Assembly: GCA_903938815.1 (NCBI GenBank)
Contig: CAJAES010000007.1
Location: 35,327-99,326, forward strand
Reading direction: 5' to 3'
DNA length: 64,000 bases
Source: an uncultured beta proteobacterium
Lineage (GTDB): Bacteria > Pseudomonadota > Gammaproteobacteria > Burkholderiales > Burkholderiaceae_C
In this document: positions 19,687 through 31,643 of the stretch, one piece after another
Numbering within the stretch: the stretch's first letter is position 1
Layout of the letters: the number at the start of each line of letters is the position of its first letter
Position numbers and translations under genes: made by a program
Notes under the pieces: generated by a model
Told to the model about the DNA's origin: nothing
Databases searched by the model: none
The model's input: the letters and a program-made list of their open reading frames with translations, nothing else

Positions 19687-22005
19687 ATGTCCATTGCTCC
19701 CGTCACGACCGATCGCCTGCTGCAAGGCCTGAACCCTGAACAACTCGCCGCCGTGACGCTGGGCGCCGAGCCCAGCCTCATCCTGGCAGGCGCGGGGTCG
19801 GGCAAGACCCGGGTCCTGACCACCCGCATCGCCTGGCTGATGCAGACCGGGCAGCTCTCGCCGGGCGGGGTGATGGCCGTCACCTTCACGAACAAGGCCG
19901 CCAAGGAGATGCTGACGCGGCTGTCGGCCATGCTGCCGGTGGCCGTGCGCGGCATGTGGATCGGAACCTTCCACGGGCTGTGCAACCGTTTCCTGCGCGC
20001 CCACTGGAAGCTCGCCGGCCTGCCGCAGGGCTTCCAGATCCTCGACAGCAGCGACCAGCTCTCGGCCGTCAAGCGCGTGATCAAGGGCCTCGGTCTGGAC
20101 GAGGAGCGCTTCGTGCCGAAGCAGGTGACCTGGTTCATCGCCGGCAGCAAGGAAGAAGGCCTGCGCCCGCGCGATGTCGAGCTGCGCGACGAGCACACCC
20201 GCACCCTGGTGAACATCTACGAGACCTACGAGGCGCAGTGCGCGCGCGAGGGCGTGGTCGATTTCGCCGAGCTGATGCTGCGCAGCTACGAACTGATGCG
20301 CGACAACGACGCGCTGCGCGAGCACTACCAGCGCCGCTTCCAGCACCTGCTGGTCGACGAGTTCCAGGACACCAACCGCCTGCAGTACGCATGGCTGAAG
20401 ATGTTCGCGCCGCCGGGGCGTGGGCAGGGCGTGTTCGCGGTGGGCGACGACGACCAGAGCATCTACGCCTTCCGGGGCGCGCGCGTCGGCAACATGGCCG
20501 ACTTCGAGCGCGAGTACGCCGTCAAGCGGGTGGTCAAGCTCGAGCAGAACTACCGCAGCTACGGCCACATCCTGGATGCCGCCAACGACCTGATTTCGCA
20601 CAACCAGCACCGGCTGGGCAAGAACCTGCGCACCGATGCCGGCCCCGGCGAGCCCGTGCGGGTGCACGAGGCCACCAGCGACTACGCCGAGGCGCAGTGG
20701 TTTCTGGAAGAAGCCCAGCAGCTGCGCCGGGGCGGTACGCCGCTGCAGCAGATCGCGCTGCTGTACCGCAGCAACGCGCAGAGCCGCGTGATCGAGAGCG
20801 CGCTCTTCAATGCCGGCGTGCCCTACCGCGTCTATGGCGGCCTGCGCTTCTTCGAGCGAGCCGAGGTCAAGCATGCGCTGGCCTACCTGCGCCTGCTCGA
20901 GAACCCGAACGACGACACCAGCTTCCTGCGCGTCGTGAACTTCCCCACCCGGGGCATCGGCGCGCGCAGCATCGAGCAACTGCAGGACGCCGCCCGTGCC
21001 AGCGGCCGCAGCCTCGTGCAGAGCGTCGGCGCGCTCAGCGGCCGCAGCGGCGTGGCGCTGGCCGCGTTCGTGAAGCTGATCGAGGACCTGCGCGACCGCA
21101 CCCGCGGCATGACGCTGCGCGAGATCATCCAGCACATGCTGCAGGCCTCGGGCCTGATCGACTTCTACCGGACCGACAAGGAAGGCCAGGACCGCATCGA
21201 GAACCTGGAGGAACTGGTCAACGCCGCCGAGGCCTTCGTGACCCAGGAGGGATTCGGCAAGGATGCCGTGGCGCTGCCGGTCGACGAGCAGGGCGGCGGC
21301 CCCGCGCCGGTGCCCGACGCCGAGACGGGCGAGATCATGAGCCCGCTGGCCGCCTTCCTGACCCACGCCAGCCTCGAGGCCGGAGACAACCAGGCCCAGG
21401 CCGGCGCCGATGCCGTGCAGCTCATGACGGTGCATTCCGCCAAGGGCCTGGAGTTTGACGCCGTGTTCATCACCGGGGTCGAGGAAGGCCTGTTCCCGCA
21501 CGAGAACTCCCTGACCGACGCCGACGGCGTCGAGGAGGAACGGCGGCTCATGTACGTGGCCATCACGCGTGCCCGCAAACGGCTGTACCTGAGCTTCAGC
21601 CAGACGCGCATGCTGCACGGCCAGACCCGCTACAACGTCAAGAGCCGTTTCTTCGACGAGTTGCCCGAGAGCGCTCTGAAGTGGCTCACGCCGCGCCAGC
21701 AGGGCTTCAGTACGGGCTATGCCCGCGAATACCAGCAGGCCTGGCAGCGCGGCAGCGGCCTGAGCGGCATCGTCGGCGCCGGCCGCGTGGAGCCACCGAC
21801 GCCGCCGGCCATGCAGGCGGCGCAGGCCGCGCGCGAGAACCACGGCCTGAAGGTGGGCAAGTCGGTCTTCCACACGAAGTTCGGCGAAGGCGTCGTGCTG
21901 ACGCTCGAAGGCAGCGGCGCCGATGCGCGTGCGCAGGTCAACTTCGGGCGCCACGGCGCCAAGTGGTTGGCGCTGTCGGTGGCCAAGCTGACCCCGATCG
22001 ACTGA
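19687..22005 (+). CDS. uvrD: UvrD/PcrA-type superfamily 1 DNA helicase
   Basis: 772-residue ATP-dependent 3'-5' helicase acting in excision and mismatch repair. Helicase motifs in order: Walker A GAGSGKT (35-41), GTFHGLCNRFLR, VDEFQDTN, VGDDDQSIYAFRGA, TVHSAKGLEFDAVF and YVAITRARKRLYLSF. The C-terminus (GKSVFHTKFGEGVVLTLEG to the end) is the Tudor-like domain of UvrD/PcrA that contacts RNA polymerase or UvrB, which favours UvrD over Rep. Start MSIAPVTTDRLLQGLNPEQ fits the family; upstream in-frame sequence is the guaC antisense. Monocistronic, followed by a GC hairpin gap at 22027-22041. Confidence 0.93.
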   Translation: MSIAPVTTDRLLQGLNPEQLAAVTLGAEPSLILAGAGSGKTRVLTTRIAWLMQTGQLSPGGVMAVTFTNKAAKEMLTRLSAMLPVAVRGMWIGTFHGLCNRFLRAHWKLAGLPQGFQILDSSDQLSAVKRVIKGLGLDEERFVPKQVTWFIAGSKEEGLRPRDVELRDEHTRTLVNIYETYEAQCAREGVVDFAELMLRSYELMRDNDALREHYQRRFQHLLVDEFQDTNRLQYAWLKMFAPPGRGQGVFAVGDDDQSIYAFRGARVGNMADFEREYAVKRVVKLEQNYRSYGHILDAANDLISHNQHRLGKNLRTDAGPGEPVRVHEATSDYAEAQWFLEEAQQLRRGGTPLQQIALLYRSNAQSRVIESALFNAGVPYRVYGGLRFFERAEVKHALAYLRLLENPNDDTSFLRVVNFPTRGIGARSIEQLQDAARASGRSLVQSVGALSGRSGVALAAFVKLIEDLRDRTRGMTLREIIQHMLQASGLIDFYRTDKEGQDRIENLEELVNAAEAFVTQEGFGKDAVALPVDEQGGGPAPVPDAETGEIMSPLAAFLTHASLEAGDNQAQAGADAVQLMTVHSAKGLEFDAVFITGVEEGLFPHENSLTDADGVEEERRLMYVAITRARKRLYLSFSQTRMLHGQTRYNVKSRFFDELPESALKWLTPRQQGFSTGYAREYQQAWQRGSGLSGIVGAGRVEPPTPPAMQAAQAARENHGLKVGKSVFHTKFGEGVVLTLEGSGADARAQVNFGRHGAKWLALSVAKLTPID

Positions 22006-22089
22006 ACGGGGGTCTGTGCGCTTCCCGGCCCCGGGGGGGCCCGGCAGGCCCGGCTGGCCCGATGGCGTGCCAATTGCTAGTCCCTCGCC

Positions 22090-24387
22090 ATGAGCGCTGA
22101 GCCGACGTCCGAAGTACCGTTGTCCGCCCCCGGCCGCTGGGGGCGAGGCCTGGCCGATGCCGGTGCGGCGGCTTCCAGCGCTTTGACGCACGCACCCGAG
22201 AACGCGGCCTACGGGCTGATGGCGCTCGCGCCGCTGGGCGCTGCCTTCGGGCCGGTGGCGATGGGCCTGGCGCTGCTGGGCGCCGCAGCGGGTTGCGCGG
22301 TCGGGTCCGTCGCAGGTTCAGGGCGTCTCGTGGGCGATGCCGGTGCGGCCCTGGCGCTGCTGACAGCCGGCCTGGTGGGTGCGCTCGTGGCCCTGGTGCC
22401 GCCGGGGCCGGCCGCGCCCTGGCAGGTCCTGGTGCTGGTGGGCCTGGCCATCGCGATGGCCGGCGTGCTGATGGTGCTGTTCGGCCTGCTGCGCATCGGC
22501 GGCCTCGTCAAGTTCACGCCTTATCCCGTGCGCACGGGCCTGTCCACCGGGGTGGGCCTGCTGCTGATCGTCGGGGCGCTGCCCGCGTTGCTGGGGCATG
22601 GTTTCGGCGCAGCCTGGGCGCCCGGGTATGACGTGCTGCCCGCGGCGGCGCTGGTGGCGGCGTGCGCGCTCGGCATCACGTGGTGTGCCGAGCGCGCGCA
22701 CACCCGGATCCCGGCGGTGCTGCTGGGCCTGGCCGCCGCGACGGCGCTCCAGCTGGTGCTGGCGCGAACCGGTTTCGGCGCGACCCTGGGCCGCACGGTC
22801 GGCCACCCGGAACTGCCGGCGGCCTGGTTCGGCGGCGCCCTGCTGGCTGCCGACTGGCCGGCTCTGCTGGCGCGTCCCGAGATCCTGTCGCTGCTGGGCG
22901 GCTTCGCGCTCACCTCGGCCGTGGTGGCGAGTCTCGACACCCTGCTCGCGGCGTCCATCATCGATGGCCGGCTTCGCCGCTCGCGCAACGCGAACCGTGA
23001 ACTGGTGGCGCAGGGCCTGGCCAACATGGGCTCGGCGCTCGTCGGCGGCCTGCCTGCGTCGCCCGCCGTGCCGGCTTCGATGGGGCTGGTTATGCGCCGG
23101 CCCGCGCAGCGGCACATCGTGCTGGCCTACGCGGCGGCACTGCTAGCGGTGCTGCTGCTCGGCCCCATGGTCCTCGGCGCGCTGCCCACCAGCGCGGTCG
23201 GCGGCGTGCTGGCCTACCTGGGAGCCTTGATGATGTCGCCCACGCTGTGGGAGACGCCGCGCGACCTGTGGCGCCTGCGCGGCGGCGCGACGCCGGGTCA
23301 GGCCGGCATGGCGGGCCGCTGGCGCGACCTGGCCGCCAACTGGGCGGTGATGGTGGCTGTCGCGCTGGGCGCGCTGCTGCTGGGGCTCGGCCCGGCCGTG
23401 CTGATCGGCGCCACGTTCGCGGTGCTGCTGTTCGTGCGCTCGAACATGCGCGATGTGGTTCGCGGCGTCTGGAGCGGCGGGCAGCGCCATTCGCTGCGCA
23501 CGCGGGCCAGCAGTGCGGCCGAGGTGCTGCGCCGCGAGGGCGACCGCATCGCGGTGCTGGAACTCGACGGCCCCTTGTTCTTCGGGACCGCCGATGCGCT
23601 GCGCGCCCGGCTGGAAAGCTTGCCGCCGCGTGTCGAGACGGTCATCCTCGATCTGCACCAGATCAGCGAGATCGATGTCACGGCGGCTCGCATCCTGAGC
23701 GAGATCGCAGAGGACTGGGCCCGCATGGGCAAGCGGCTCGTGTTCGCCGAGTGGCCGTCAGAGGACCCTCGGCGCGGCCTGATGGCCTCGGTGGCCGGGC
23801 CCGCCGCCGCCGCTCTGCTGCGTTTCGAGGAGACGACCGACCTCGCGCTGGAGCAGGCCGAGGAAGCCCTGCTGGTCGGCCTGGCCGCCGAGGACGCGAG
23901 CGGCGAGCCGCTGCGTCTTGCCGACACCATGCTGGCCCGCGGCCTGTCGGCCGACGAACTGGCCCTGCTGACGGCCGGGATGACGGTGCACGAGTTCGCG
24001 CGCGGCGCGGTCATGTTCCGCGCGGGCGAGCCCGGCGACCGTCTCTACATCAGCCTGAAGGGCGAGATCGGCCTGCGGGTGCCGGGCACCACGCGGCGGC
24101 TGGCCTCGTTCGCGCCGGGCGTGACCATCGGCGAGATGGCCGTGCTGGCCGGTGCGGCGCGCTCGGCCGAGGCCGTTGCCGAGACCGACGTCCTGGCGCT
24201 CGGCATGTCCGTGGCGGCTTTCGATCGCCTGATGCAATCGCACCCGGCGCTGGCCGCGCGAATCCTCGGCAACATCGCGCTGCACCTGGGCGACCGGCTG
24301 CGCCACGTCACGACCGACCTCGCCGGCTGGGTGAGCCGGTCGGGCTCAGGGCCTCAGGGCGCCGGCAGTTCGTCGATCGGAGTCTGA
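22090..24387 (+). CDS. SulP/SLC26-type anion transporter fused to STAS and cyclic-nucleotide-binding domains
   Basis: 765-residue inner-membrane protein. Residues up to about 460 are hydrophobic with the SulP core (YPVRTGLSTGVGLLLI; ALTSAVVASLDTLLAASIID; ANRELVAQGLANMGSALVGGLPASPAV). A STAS domain follows (about 475-590; IAVLELDGPLFFGTADALR, HQISEIDVTAARIL). The C-terminus (about 625-745) is a CRP-like cyclic-nucleotide-binding fold with the cassette GEMAVLAGAARSAEAV, containing the Glu and Arg that bind the phosphate and ribose. A bicarbonate, sulfate or carboxylate transporter under nucleotide control is inferred. Its last 34 bases overlap the convergent BPSS1780-family gene. Confidence 0.88.
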   Translation: MSAEPTSEVPLSAPGRWGRGLADAGAAASSALTHAPENAAYGLMALAPLGAAFGPVAMGLALLGAAAGCAVGSVAGSGRLVGDAGAALALLTAGLVGALVALVPPGPAAPWQVLVLVGLAIAMAGVLMVLFGLLRIGGLVKFTPYPVRTGLSTGVGLLLIVGALPALLGHGFGAAWAPGYDVLPAAALVAACALGITWCAERAHTRIPAVLLGLAAATALQLVLARTGFGATLGRTVGHPELPAAWFGGALLAADWPALLARPEILSLLGGFALTSAVVASLDTLLAASIIDGRLRRSRNANRELVAQGLANMGSALVGGLPASPAVPASMGLVMRRPAQRHIVLAYAAALLAVLLLGPMVLGALPTSAVGGVLAYLGALMMSPTLWETPRDLWRLRGGATPGQAGMAGRWRDLAANWAVMVAVALGALLLGLGPAVLIGATFAVLLFVRSNMRDVVRGVWSGGQRHSLRTRASSAAEVLRREGDRIAVLELDGPLFFGTADALRARLESLPPRVETVILDLHQISEIDVTAARILSEIAEDWARMGKRLVFAEWPSEDPRRGLMASVAGPAAAALLRFEETTDLALEQAEEALLVGLAAEDASGEPLRLADTMLARGLSADELALLTAGMTVHEFARGAVMFRAGEPGDRLYISLKGEIGLRVPGTTRRLASFAPGVTIGEMAVLAGAARSAEAVAETDVLALGMSVAAFDRLMQSHPALAARILGNIALHLGDRLRHVTTDLAGWVSRSGSGPQGAGSSSIGV

Positions 24388-25166
24388 CCGAAGCTGTCGT
24401 TGAAGGTGAAGATCAGCGAGACGTAGAACACGGTCGAGAACATCAGCAAGGCCGGCATGGCCACCAACAAGGCCAGTTCAGGTGCGCCGAACAGGCCGAG
24501 CAGCAGTGCCGACACCATGACGAACACGGCCACCAGGCCGGCCAGCGCCAGGCCGTAGACCAGGAAGGCGCCCTTGGCCCGCCAGACGGCCAGCGTGCTG
24601 GAGAACAGCGACTGCGCCACCCCCTGGCCGCCCCAGTACACCAGCGCAGGCGCGTGCCAGAAGGGCACCGACAGCAGCGCCGCGCCGACGAAGCCGACCA
24701 CGGTGCCCACGAAGACGCCGCGTTCGGCCGCCAGCGCGTCGATCTCCTCGGGCTTCGGATTGCCGGAGGACAGCAGGATCTGGAGCTCGACAAGCTTGCC
24801 GTCCGACACCCAGTTGCAGAAGGCCAGCAGCCCGATGGCGCCCAGGCCGTAGAGCGCGCACAGGGTCAGCAGCGCCTTGCGCCGCACGGGGTCACCGCGC
24901 AGGGGCTCGAAGAACTGCCCCGGCTGCACCGGGTCGCCGCGCAGGGCCGCCAGCGAGGCGACCATGAAGCCGAGCGACAGCAGCGGCAGCATCATCATCT
25001 GCAGCACGCCGCCGATGTACGGCACGAACATCGACAGCAGGGCCGCGAACAGGAAGGCCGCGAACAGGCCGCTGAAGGCCAGCGGCCTGCGCCCGAAGAG
25101 CCGGAAGGCCTCCCGGACCCAGATGGCGCCGCGGGACGCGGCAGGGGTCTTCAGTGACAGGGCCAT
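24354..25166 (-). CDS. BPSS1780-family membrane protein
   Basis: 270-residue inner-membrane protein of unknown function with about six hydrophobic helices (for example LAFSGLFAAFLFAALLSMF and AFLVYGLALAGLVAVFVMV). VREAFRLFGRRPLAF near the N-terminus and FVGAALLSVPFWHAPALVYW match the BPSS1780 family found next to thrB in betaproteobacteria. The ATG at 25166 is 7 bases after the thrB stop, so it is the last gene of the DUF2782-thrB-BPSS1780 operon. Confidence 0.85.
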   Translation of the reverse strand: MALSLKTPAASRGAIWVREAFRLFGRRPLAFSGLFAAFLFAALLSMFVPYIGGVLQMMMLPLLSLGFMVASLAALRGDPVQPGQFFEPLRGDPVRRKALLTLCALYGLGAIGLLAFCNWVSDGKLVELQILLSSGNPKPEEIDALAAERGVFVGTVVGFVGAALLSVPFWHAPALVYWGGQGVAQSLFSSTLAVWRAKGAFLVYGLALAGLVAVFVMVSALLLGLFGAPELALLVAMPALLMFSTVFYVSLIFTFNDSFGQTPIDELPAP

Positions 25167-25173
25167 GGATGGG

Positions 25174-26151
25174 TCAGGACAGGGGTGCCGGAGGATGCCA
25201 GGGGGTGGCGATGTGCTCGCGCAGGACGCGCTCGAAATGGGTCGGATCATGCGCCTTCAGCATCGCGGCCTCGCGTGGCAGATGAAGATCCCACAGGCGC
25301 GACAACCAGAAGCGCAGCGCGGCCGCGCGCATCAGGGAAGGCATCAGCCGGTGCTCCGAGGCGGTGAGCGGGCGCACGGCAGCGTACGCGTCGACGAAGG
25401 CGGCGGCCCGGGCCTCGTCGAGGCGGCCACTGTCCAGATCGGTGCACCAGTCGTTCAGGCACACGGCGATGTCGAAGGCGAGGGTGTCGGTGCCGGCGAA
25501 GAAGAAGTCCAGGAAGCCGGTGAGCTTCTCGTGGCCGGGCAGGCCGTCGAACATGACGTTGTCGCGGAACAGGTCGGCGTGGATGGGCCCGCGCGGCAGC
25601 GCCCGGCCCGCCGCCGAGCCCAGGACGGTCTGCTGGAATGCGAGTTCCTCGCGCAGCAGGGCGGCGCAGCCGGCGTCCAGGAAGGGCAGCACCACGGGCA
25701 CGGTCTCGGCCCACCACGGCAGGCCGCGCAGGTGCGGCTGCTCGCGGTCGAAGGATGCCCCGGCCAGGTGCATGCGGGCCAGCATGGCGCCCACCTGTCG
25801 GCAGTGGTGCTCGTCGGGGGCCAGGCGGTGGCTGCCCTGCAGGCGTGTCAGCAGGGCGGCGGGCTTGCCCTGCAGGCTGAAGAGCAGTTCGCCGCCGGCG
25901 TCGGCCTGCGGGTCTGGCACCGGGATGCCTGCGCCCGCCAGATGCTTCATCAGCCAGAGGTAGTAGGGCAGCTGCTCGGCCGTGAGGCGCTCGAAGACGG
26001 TGAGCACGAAGCGGCCCAGGGTGGTGTCCACGAACCAGTTGCTGTTCTCGATGCCGGCGCGGATGCCCTCGAAGGCGGTCAGTTCGCCCAGGCCGAGGCG
26101 CGCGACGAGCGCGCGCACTTCGCCATCGTCCACGACGGTGTAGACGGCCAT
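25174..26151 (-). CDS. thrB: Homoserine kinase (aminoglycoside-phosphotransferase fold)
   Basis: 325-residue kinase phosphorylating homoserine for threonine synthesis. It is of the APH/choline-kinase fold rather than the GHMP type of enterics. IHADLFRDNVMFDG gives the catalytic Asp and Asn, and TGFLDFFFAGTDTLAFDIAV the metal-binding Asp. The N-terminal MAVYTVVDDGEVRALVARLGLG and GIENSNWFV are typical of this ThrB group. It is the middle gene of a three-gene operon, 7 bases from its neighbour on either side. The rest of threonine synthesis is not in the window. Confidence 0.93.
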   Translation of the reverse strand: MAVYTVVDDGEVRALVARLGLGELTAFEGIRAGIENSNWFVDTTLGRFVLTVFERLTAEQLPYYLWLMKHLAGAGIPVPDPQADAGGELLFSLQGKPAALLTRLQGSHRLAPDEHHCRQVGAMLARMHLAGASFDREQPHLRGLPWWAETVPVVLPFLDAGCAALLREELAFQQTVLGSAAGRALPRGPIHADLFRDNVMFDGLPGHEKLTGFLDFFFAGTDTLAFDIAVCLNDWCTDLDSGRLDEARAAAFVDAYAAVRPLTASEHRLMPSLMRAAALRFWLSRLWDLHLPREAAMLKAHDPTHFERVLREHIATPWHPPAPLS

Positions 26152-26158
26152 CGCGGCC

Positions 26159-26431
26159 TCAGAAGCTGAACAGGCGCCAGACGCGCTGGCCGGCGGCCCG
26201 GCGGTCCTGGGCCGAATCGCGGCCAGGTTCCGCCGGCAGGATCTCGTATTCGCGCACGCCCTCGCCCTTGGGCTTGACGACGATGCGCTGGTTGACGCCG
26301 CGTACGCGCAACTCCTCGATGCGGACGCTGTCGTCTTCCAGGACTTGGCGCTGCACTGCGGGCTCGGGGGCCGCCATGGCGGCAGCCGCGGCGAAAAGCA
26401 GCGGCAGGGCGGCGGCGCGGAGGCGGATCAT
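26159..26431 (-). CDS. DUF2782 small exported protein
   Basis: 90-residue protein with a signal peptide (MIRLRAAALPLLFAAAAAMA-AP) and a short conserved domain (DDSVRIEELRVRGVNQRIVVKPK, EYEILPAEP, WRLFSF). This is the DUF2782 family that in betaproteobacteria sits between polA and thrB. Function unknown; periplasmic location inferred. The ATG 26431 is only 35 bases from the divergent polA start, so the two promoters must overlap or one lies inside the other gene. Confidence 0.85.
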   Translation of the reverse strand: MIRLRAAALPLLFAAAAAMAAPEPAVQRQVLEDDSVRIEELRVRGVNQRIVVKPKGEGVREYEILPAEPGRDSAQDRRAAGQRVWRLFSF

Positions 26432-26466
26432 GAAGACAATTCTACGGGCCGCGCCACAATGACCGG

Positions 26467-29211
26467 ATGGACGCACCCCTGATGCTGCTGGTCGACGGTT
26501 CCAGCTACCTGTACCGGGCCTACCACGCGCTGCCCGACCTGCGCTCGGCCGACGGCTTCCCCACGGGCGCCATCCACGGCGTGGTGGCGATGATGAAGCG
26601 CCTGCGCGAGCAGTACCCGGCCGAGCATGCCGCCTGCGTCTTCGACGCCAAGGGCCCGACCTTCCGCGACGCCTGGTACGCCGAGTACAAGGCACAGCGC
26701 GCCCCGATGCCCGAAGACCTGGCGCGCCAGATCGAGCCCATCCACGAGGCCGTGCGCCTGCTCGGCTGGCCGGTGCTGGAAGTCCCGGGCATCGAGGCCG
26801 ACGACGCCATCGGCACGCTGGCCCGCGCCGCCGCCGCGAGCGGCCACCGCGTCGTCATCTCCACCGGCGACAAGGACCTGGCCCAACTGGTGACGCCGCA
26901 GATCACGCTCGTGAACACCATGAGCAACGAGACGCTGGACGTGGCCGGCGTGCAGGCCAAGTTCGGCGTGCCGCCGGATCGCATCGTCGACTACCTCACG
27001 CTCGTCGGCGATACCGTGGATAACGTGCCCGGCGTCGAGAAGGTGGGCCCGAAGACCGCCGCGAAGTGGATCGCCGAGCACGGCTCGCTGGATGGCGTGG
27101 TGGGTGCCGCCGATAGCATCAAGGGTGTGGCGGGCGAGAACCTGCGCAAGGCGCTGGACTGGCTGCCCACCGGCCGCCGGCTCATCACCGTGGTGACCGA
27201 CTGCGACCTGGACGGCCACGTGCCCGGCTGGCCGGCGCTGGAAGGCCTGGCCCTCAAGCCCGTGCACCAGGAGGGTCTGCTCGACTTCTTCGTGCGCTAT
27301 GGTTTCAAGAGCTGGAAGCGCGACCTCGAGAACGACCTCGGTGTTGCGGCCCAGCCTGCAGCCGCTCCCGCTTCCGCCGCCGCCGCACGCCCCCAGGTCC
27401 ACCTGGCGCGCGAGTACGAGACGATCACCGACCGCGCCCGCCTTCAGGCCTGGATCGACCGCCTGATGGCCGCGGACATCTCGGCGGTGGACACCGAGAC
27501 CGATTCGCTCGACCCGATGGCCGCGCGGATCGTCGGCATCTCGTTCGCTGTCGAGCCCGGCCGCGCCGCCTACGTTCCGCTGGCCCATGCCGGCCCCGAC
27601 GCGCCCGACCAGCTTCCAATGGCCGAAGTGCTGGCCGCGCTGAAGCCGTGGCTGGAGGACGACACCCGCCCCAAGCTCGGCCAGAATCTGAAATACGACC
27701 TGCACGTGCTGGCCAACCACGGCATCCACATGCGCGGCGTGGCGCACGACACCATGCTGCAGAGCTACGTGCTGGAGGCCCACCTGGGGCACAGCCTGGA
27801 AAAGCTCGCCGAGCGCCACCTGGGCCGCAAGGGCCTGAGCTACGAGGACCTCTGCGGCAAGGGCGCGCACCAGATTCCGTTCGCCCAGGTTGACGTGGCC
27901 CGGGCCACCGAGTATTCCGGCGAGGACAGCGAGATGGCGCTGCAGGTGCACCAGACCCTGTGGCCGCAGTTGCAGGCCGAAGGCCGGCTGGCCGAGGTGT
28001 ACCAGCGCATCGAGATGCCCGCCATGCGCATCCTGCAGCGCATCGAGCGCCAGGGCGTGCTGATCGACGCCGGCGTGCTGGCCGCGCAGAGCCGCGCGCT
28101 GGGCGAGCGCATGGTGGCGCTCGAGCAGGAGGCCTACGCGATCGCCGGGCAGCCCTTCAACATGGGCTCGCCCAAGCAGATCGGCGAGATCCTCTTCGGC
28201 AAGCTCGGCCTGCCGGTGAAGAAGAAGACAGCCAGCGGCGCCCCGTCCACCGACGAGGAAGTGCTGCAGGAACTGGCCGCCGACTACCCGCTGCCGGCCC
28301 GCATCCTCGACCACCGCAGCCTGGCCAAGCTGAAGGGCACCTACACGGACAAGCTGCCGCTGATGGTGAACCCGCACACCGGCCGTGTGCACACCAACTA
28401 CGCGCAGGCCGTGGCCGTGACGGGCCGGCTGGCCAGCAACGAGCCCAACCTGCAGAACATTCCCATCCGCACGGCCGAGGGCCGCCGCGTGCGCGAGGCC
28501 TTCATCGCGCCGCCGGGCCACGTGATTCTTTCGGCCGACTACAGCCAGATCGAGCTGCGTATCATGGCCCACATCAGCGAGGACCCGGGCCTGCTGCGGG
28601 CCTTCGCCGAGGGTATCGACGTGCACCGCGCCACCGCGAGCGAGGTCTTCAACGTGCCGCTCGCCGACGTCAGTTCCGAGCAGCGGCGCTATGCCAAGGT
28701 CATCAACTTCGGCCTGATCTACGGCATGGGCGCCTTCGGCCTGGCCAGCAACCTCGGCATCGAGCAGAAGGCCGCGCGCGACTACATCGAGCGCTACTTC
28801 GACCGCTTCGCTGGCGTGAAGCGCTACATGGAAGCCACCAAGGCGAGCGCCGCCGAACTCGGCTATGTCGAGACCTTCTTCGGCCGCCGCATCTACCTGC
28901 CCGACATCCGGGGCGGCAACGGCCCGCGCCGTGCCGGCGCCGAGCGGCAGGCCATCAACGCGCCCATGCAGGGCACCGCGGCCGACCTCATCAAGCTGGC
29001 GATGATTGCCGTGCAGGGCGCGCTCGACAACGAATCGCGCGCCACCCGCATGGTGATGCAGGTGCACGACGAACTGGTCTTCGAGGTGCCCGAGGCCGAG
29101 CTGCCCTGGGCGCGCGAGGCCGTGCCGCGCCTGATGGCCAGCGTGGCCGAGCTGAAGGTGCCGCTGCTGGCCGAGGTGGGCGTGGGGCCGAACTGGGACC
29201 AGGCGCATTGA
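26467..29211 (+). CDS. polA: DNA polymerase I
   Basis: 914-residue repair and Okazaki-fragment polymerase. Residues 1-300 form the 5' flap nuclease (LLVDGSSYLYRAYHAL, GIEADDAIGTLA, GDKDLAQLV, GDTVDNVPGVEKVGPKTA). The 3'-5' proofreading domain keeps its acidic residues (AVDTETDSLDPM and YSGEDSEMALQV). The polymerase domain has DYSQIELRIMAHIS, RRYAKVINFGLIYGMGAFGL and VMQVHDELVFEVPEAE. All three activities look intact. Start ATG 26467. CACAAT (26455-26460) just before the ATG could be a -10 element. Confidence 0.97.
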   Translation: MDAPLMLLVDGSSYLYRAYHALPDLRSADGFPTGAIHGVVAMMKRLREQYPAEHAACVFDAKGPTFRDAWYAEYKAQRAPMPEDLARQIEPIHEAVRLLGWPVLEVPGIEADDAIGTLARAAAASGHRVVISTGDKDLAQLVTPQITLVNTMSNETLDVAGVQAKFGVPPDRIVDYLTLVGDTVDNVPGVEKVGPKTAAKWIAEHGSLDGVVGAADSIKGVAGENLRKALDWLPTGRRLITVVTDCDLDGHVPGWPALEGLALKPVHQEGLLDFFVRYGFKSWKRDLENDLGVAAQPAAAPASAAAARPQVHLAREYETITDRARLQAWIDRLMAADISAVDTETDSLDPMAARIVGISFAVEPGRAAYVPLAHAGPDAPDQLPMAEVLAALKPWLEDDTRPKLGQNLKYDLHVLANHGIHMRGVAHDTMLQSYVLEAHLGHSLEKLAERHLGRKGLSYEDLCGKGAHQIPFAQVDVARATEYSGEDSEMALQVHQTLWPQLQAEGRLAEVYQRIEMPAMRILQRIERQGVLIDAGVLAAQSRALGERMVALEQEAYAIAGQPFNMGSPKQIGEILFGKLGLPVKKKTASGAPSTDEEVLQELAADYPLPARILDHRSLAKLKGTYTDKLPLMVNPHTGRVHTNYAQAVAVTGRLASNEPNLQNIPIRTAEGRRVREAFIAPPGHVILSADYSQIELRIMAHISEDPGLLRAFAEGIDVHRATASEVFNVPLADVSSEQRRYAKVINFGLIYGMGAFGLASNLGIEQKAARDYIERYFDRFAGVKRYMEATKASAAELGYVETFFGRRIYLPDIRGGNGPRRAGAERQAINAPMQGTAADLIKLAMIAVQGALDNESRATRMVMQVHDELVFEVPEAELPWAREAVPRLMASVAELKVPLLAEVGVGPNWDQAH

Positions 29212-29316
29212 CGGCACGCGCGCCGGCCTGCCGGCTGCTGCCCGAGCCCTGGCTGAACGAAGCTCCCGCCCGAACTCTTCACCTGATTCTTCTGTCTGAA
29301 TTCCCTGCCTGAATCG

Positions 29317-31641
<2,325 letters not shown>

Positions 31642-31643
31642 AG

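Noticed and set aside
22027..22041. GC hairpin after uvrD (GGCCCC, GGG, GGGGCC) as a terminator
   Set aside because: The stem is perfect but no T tract follows, so I do not list it as a terminator.
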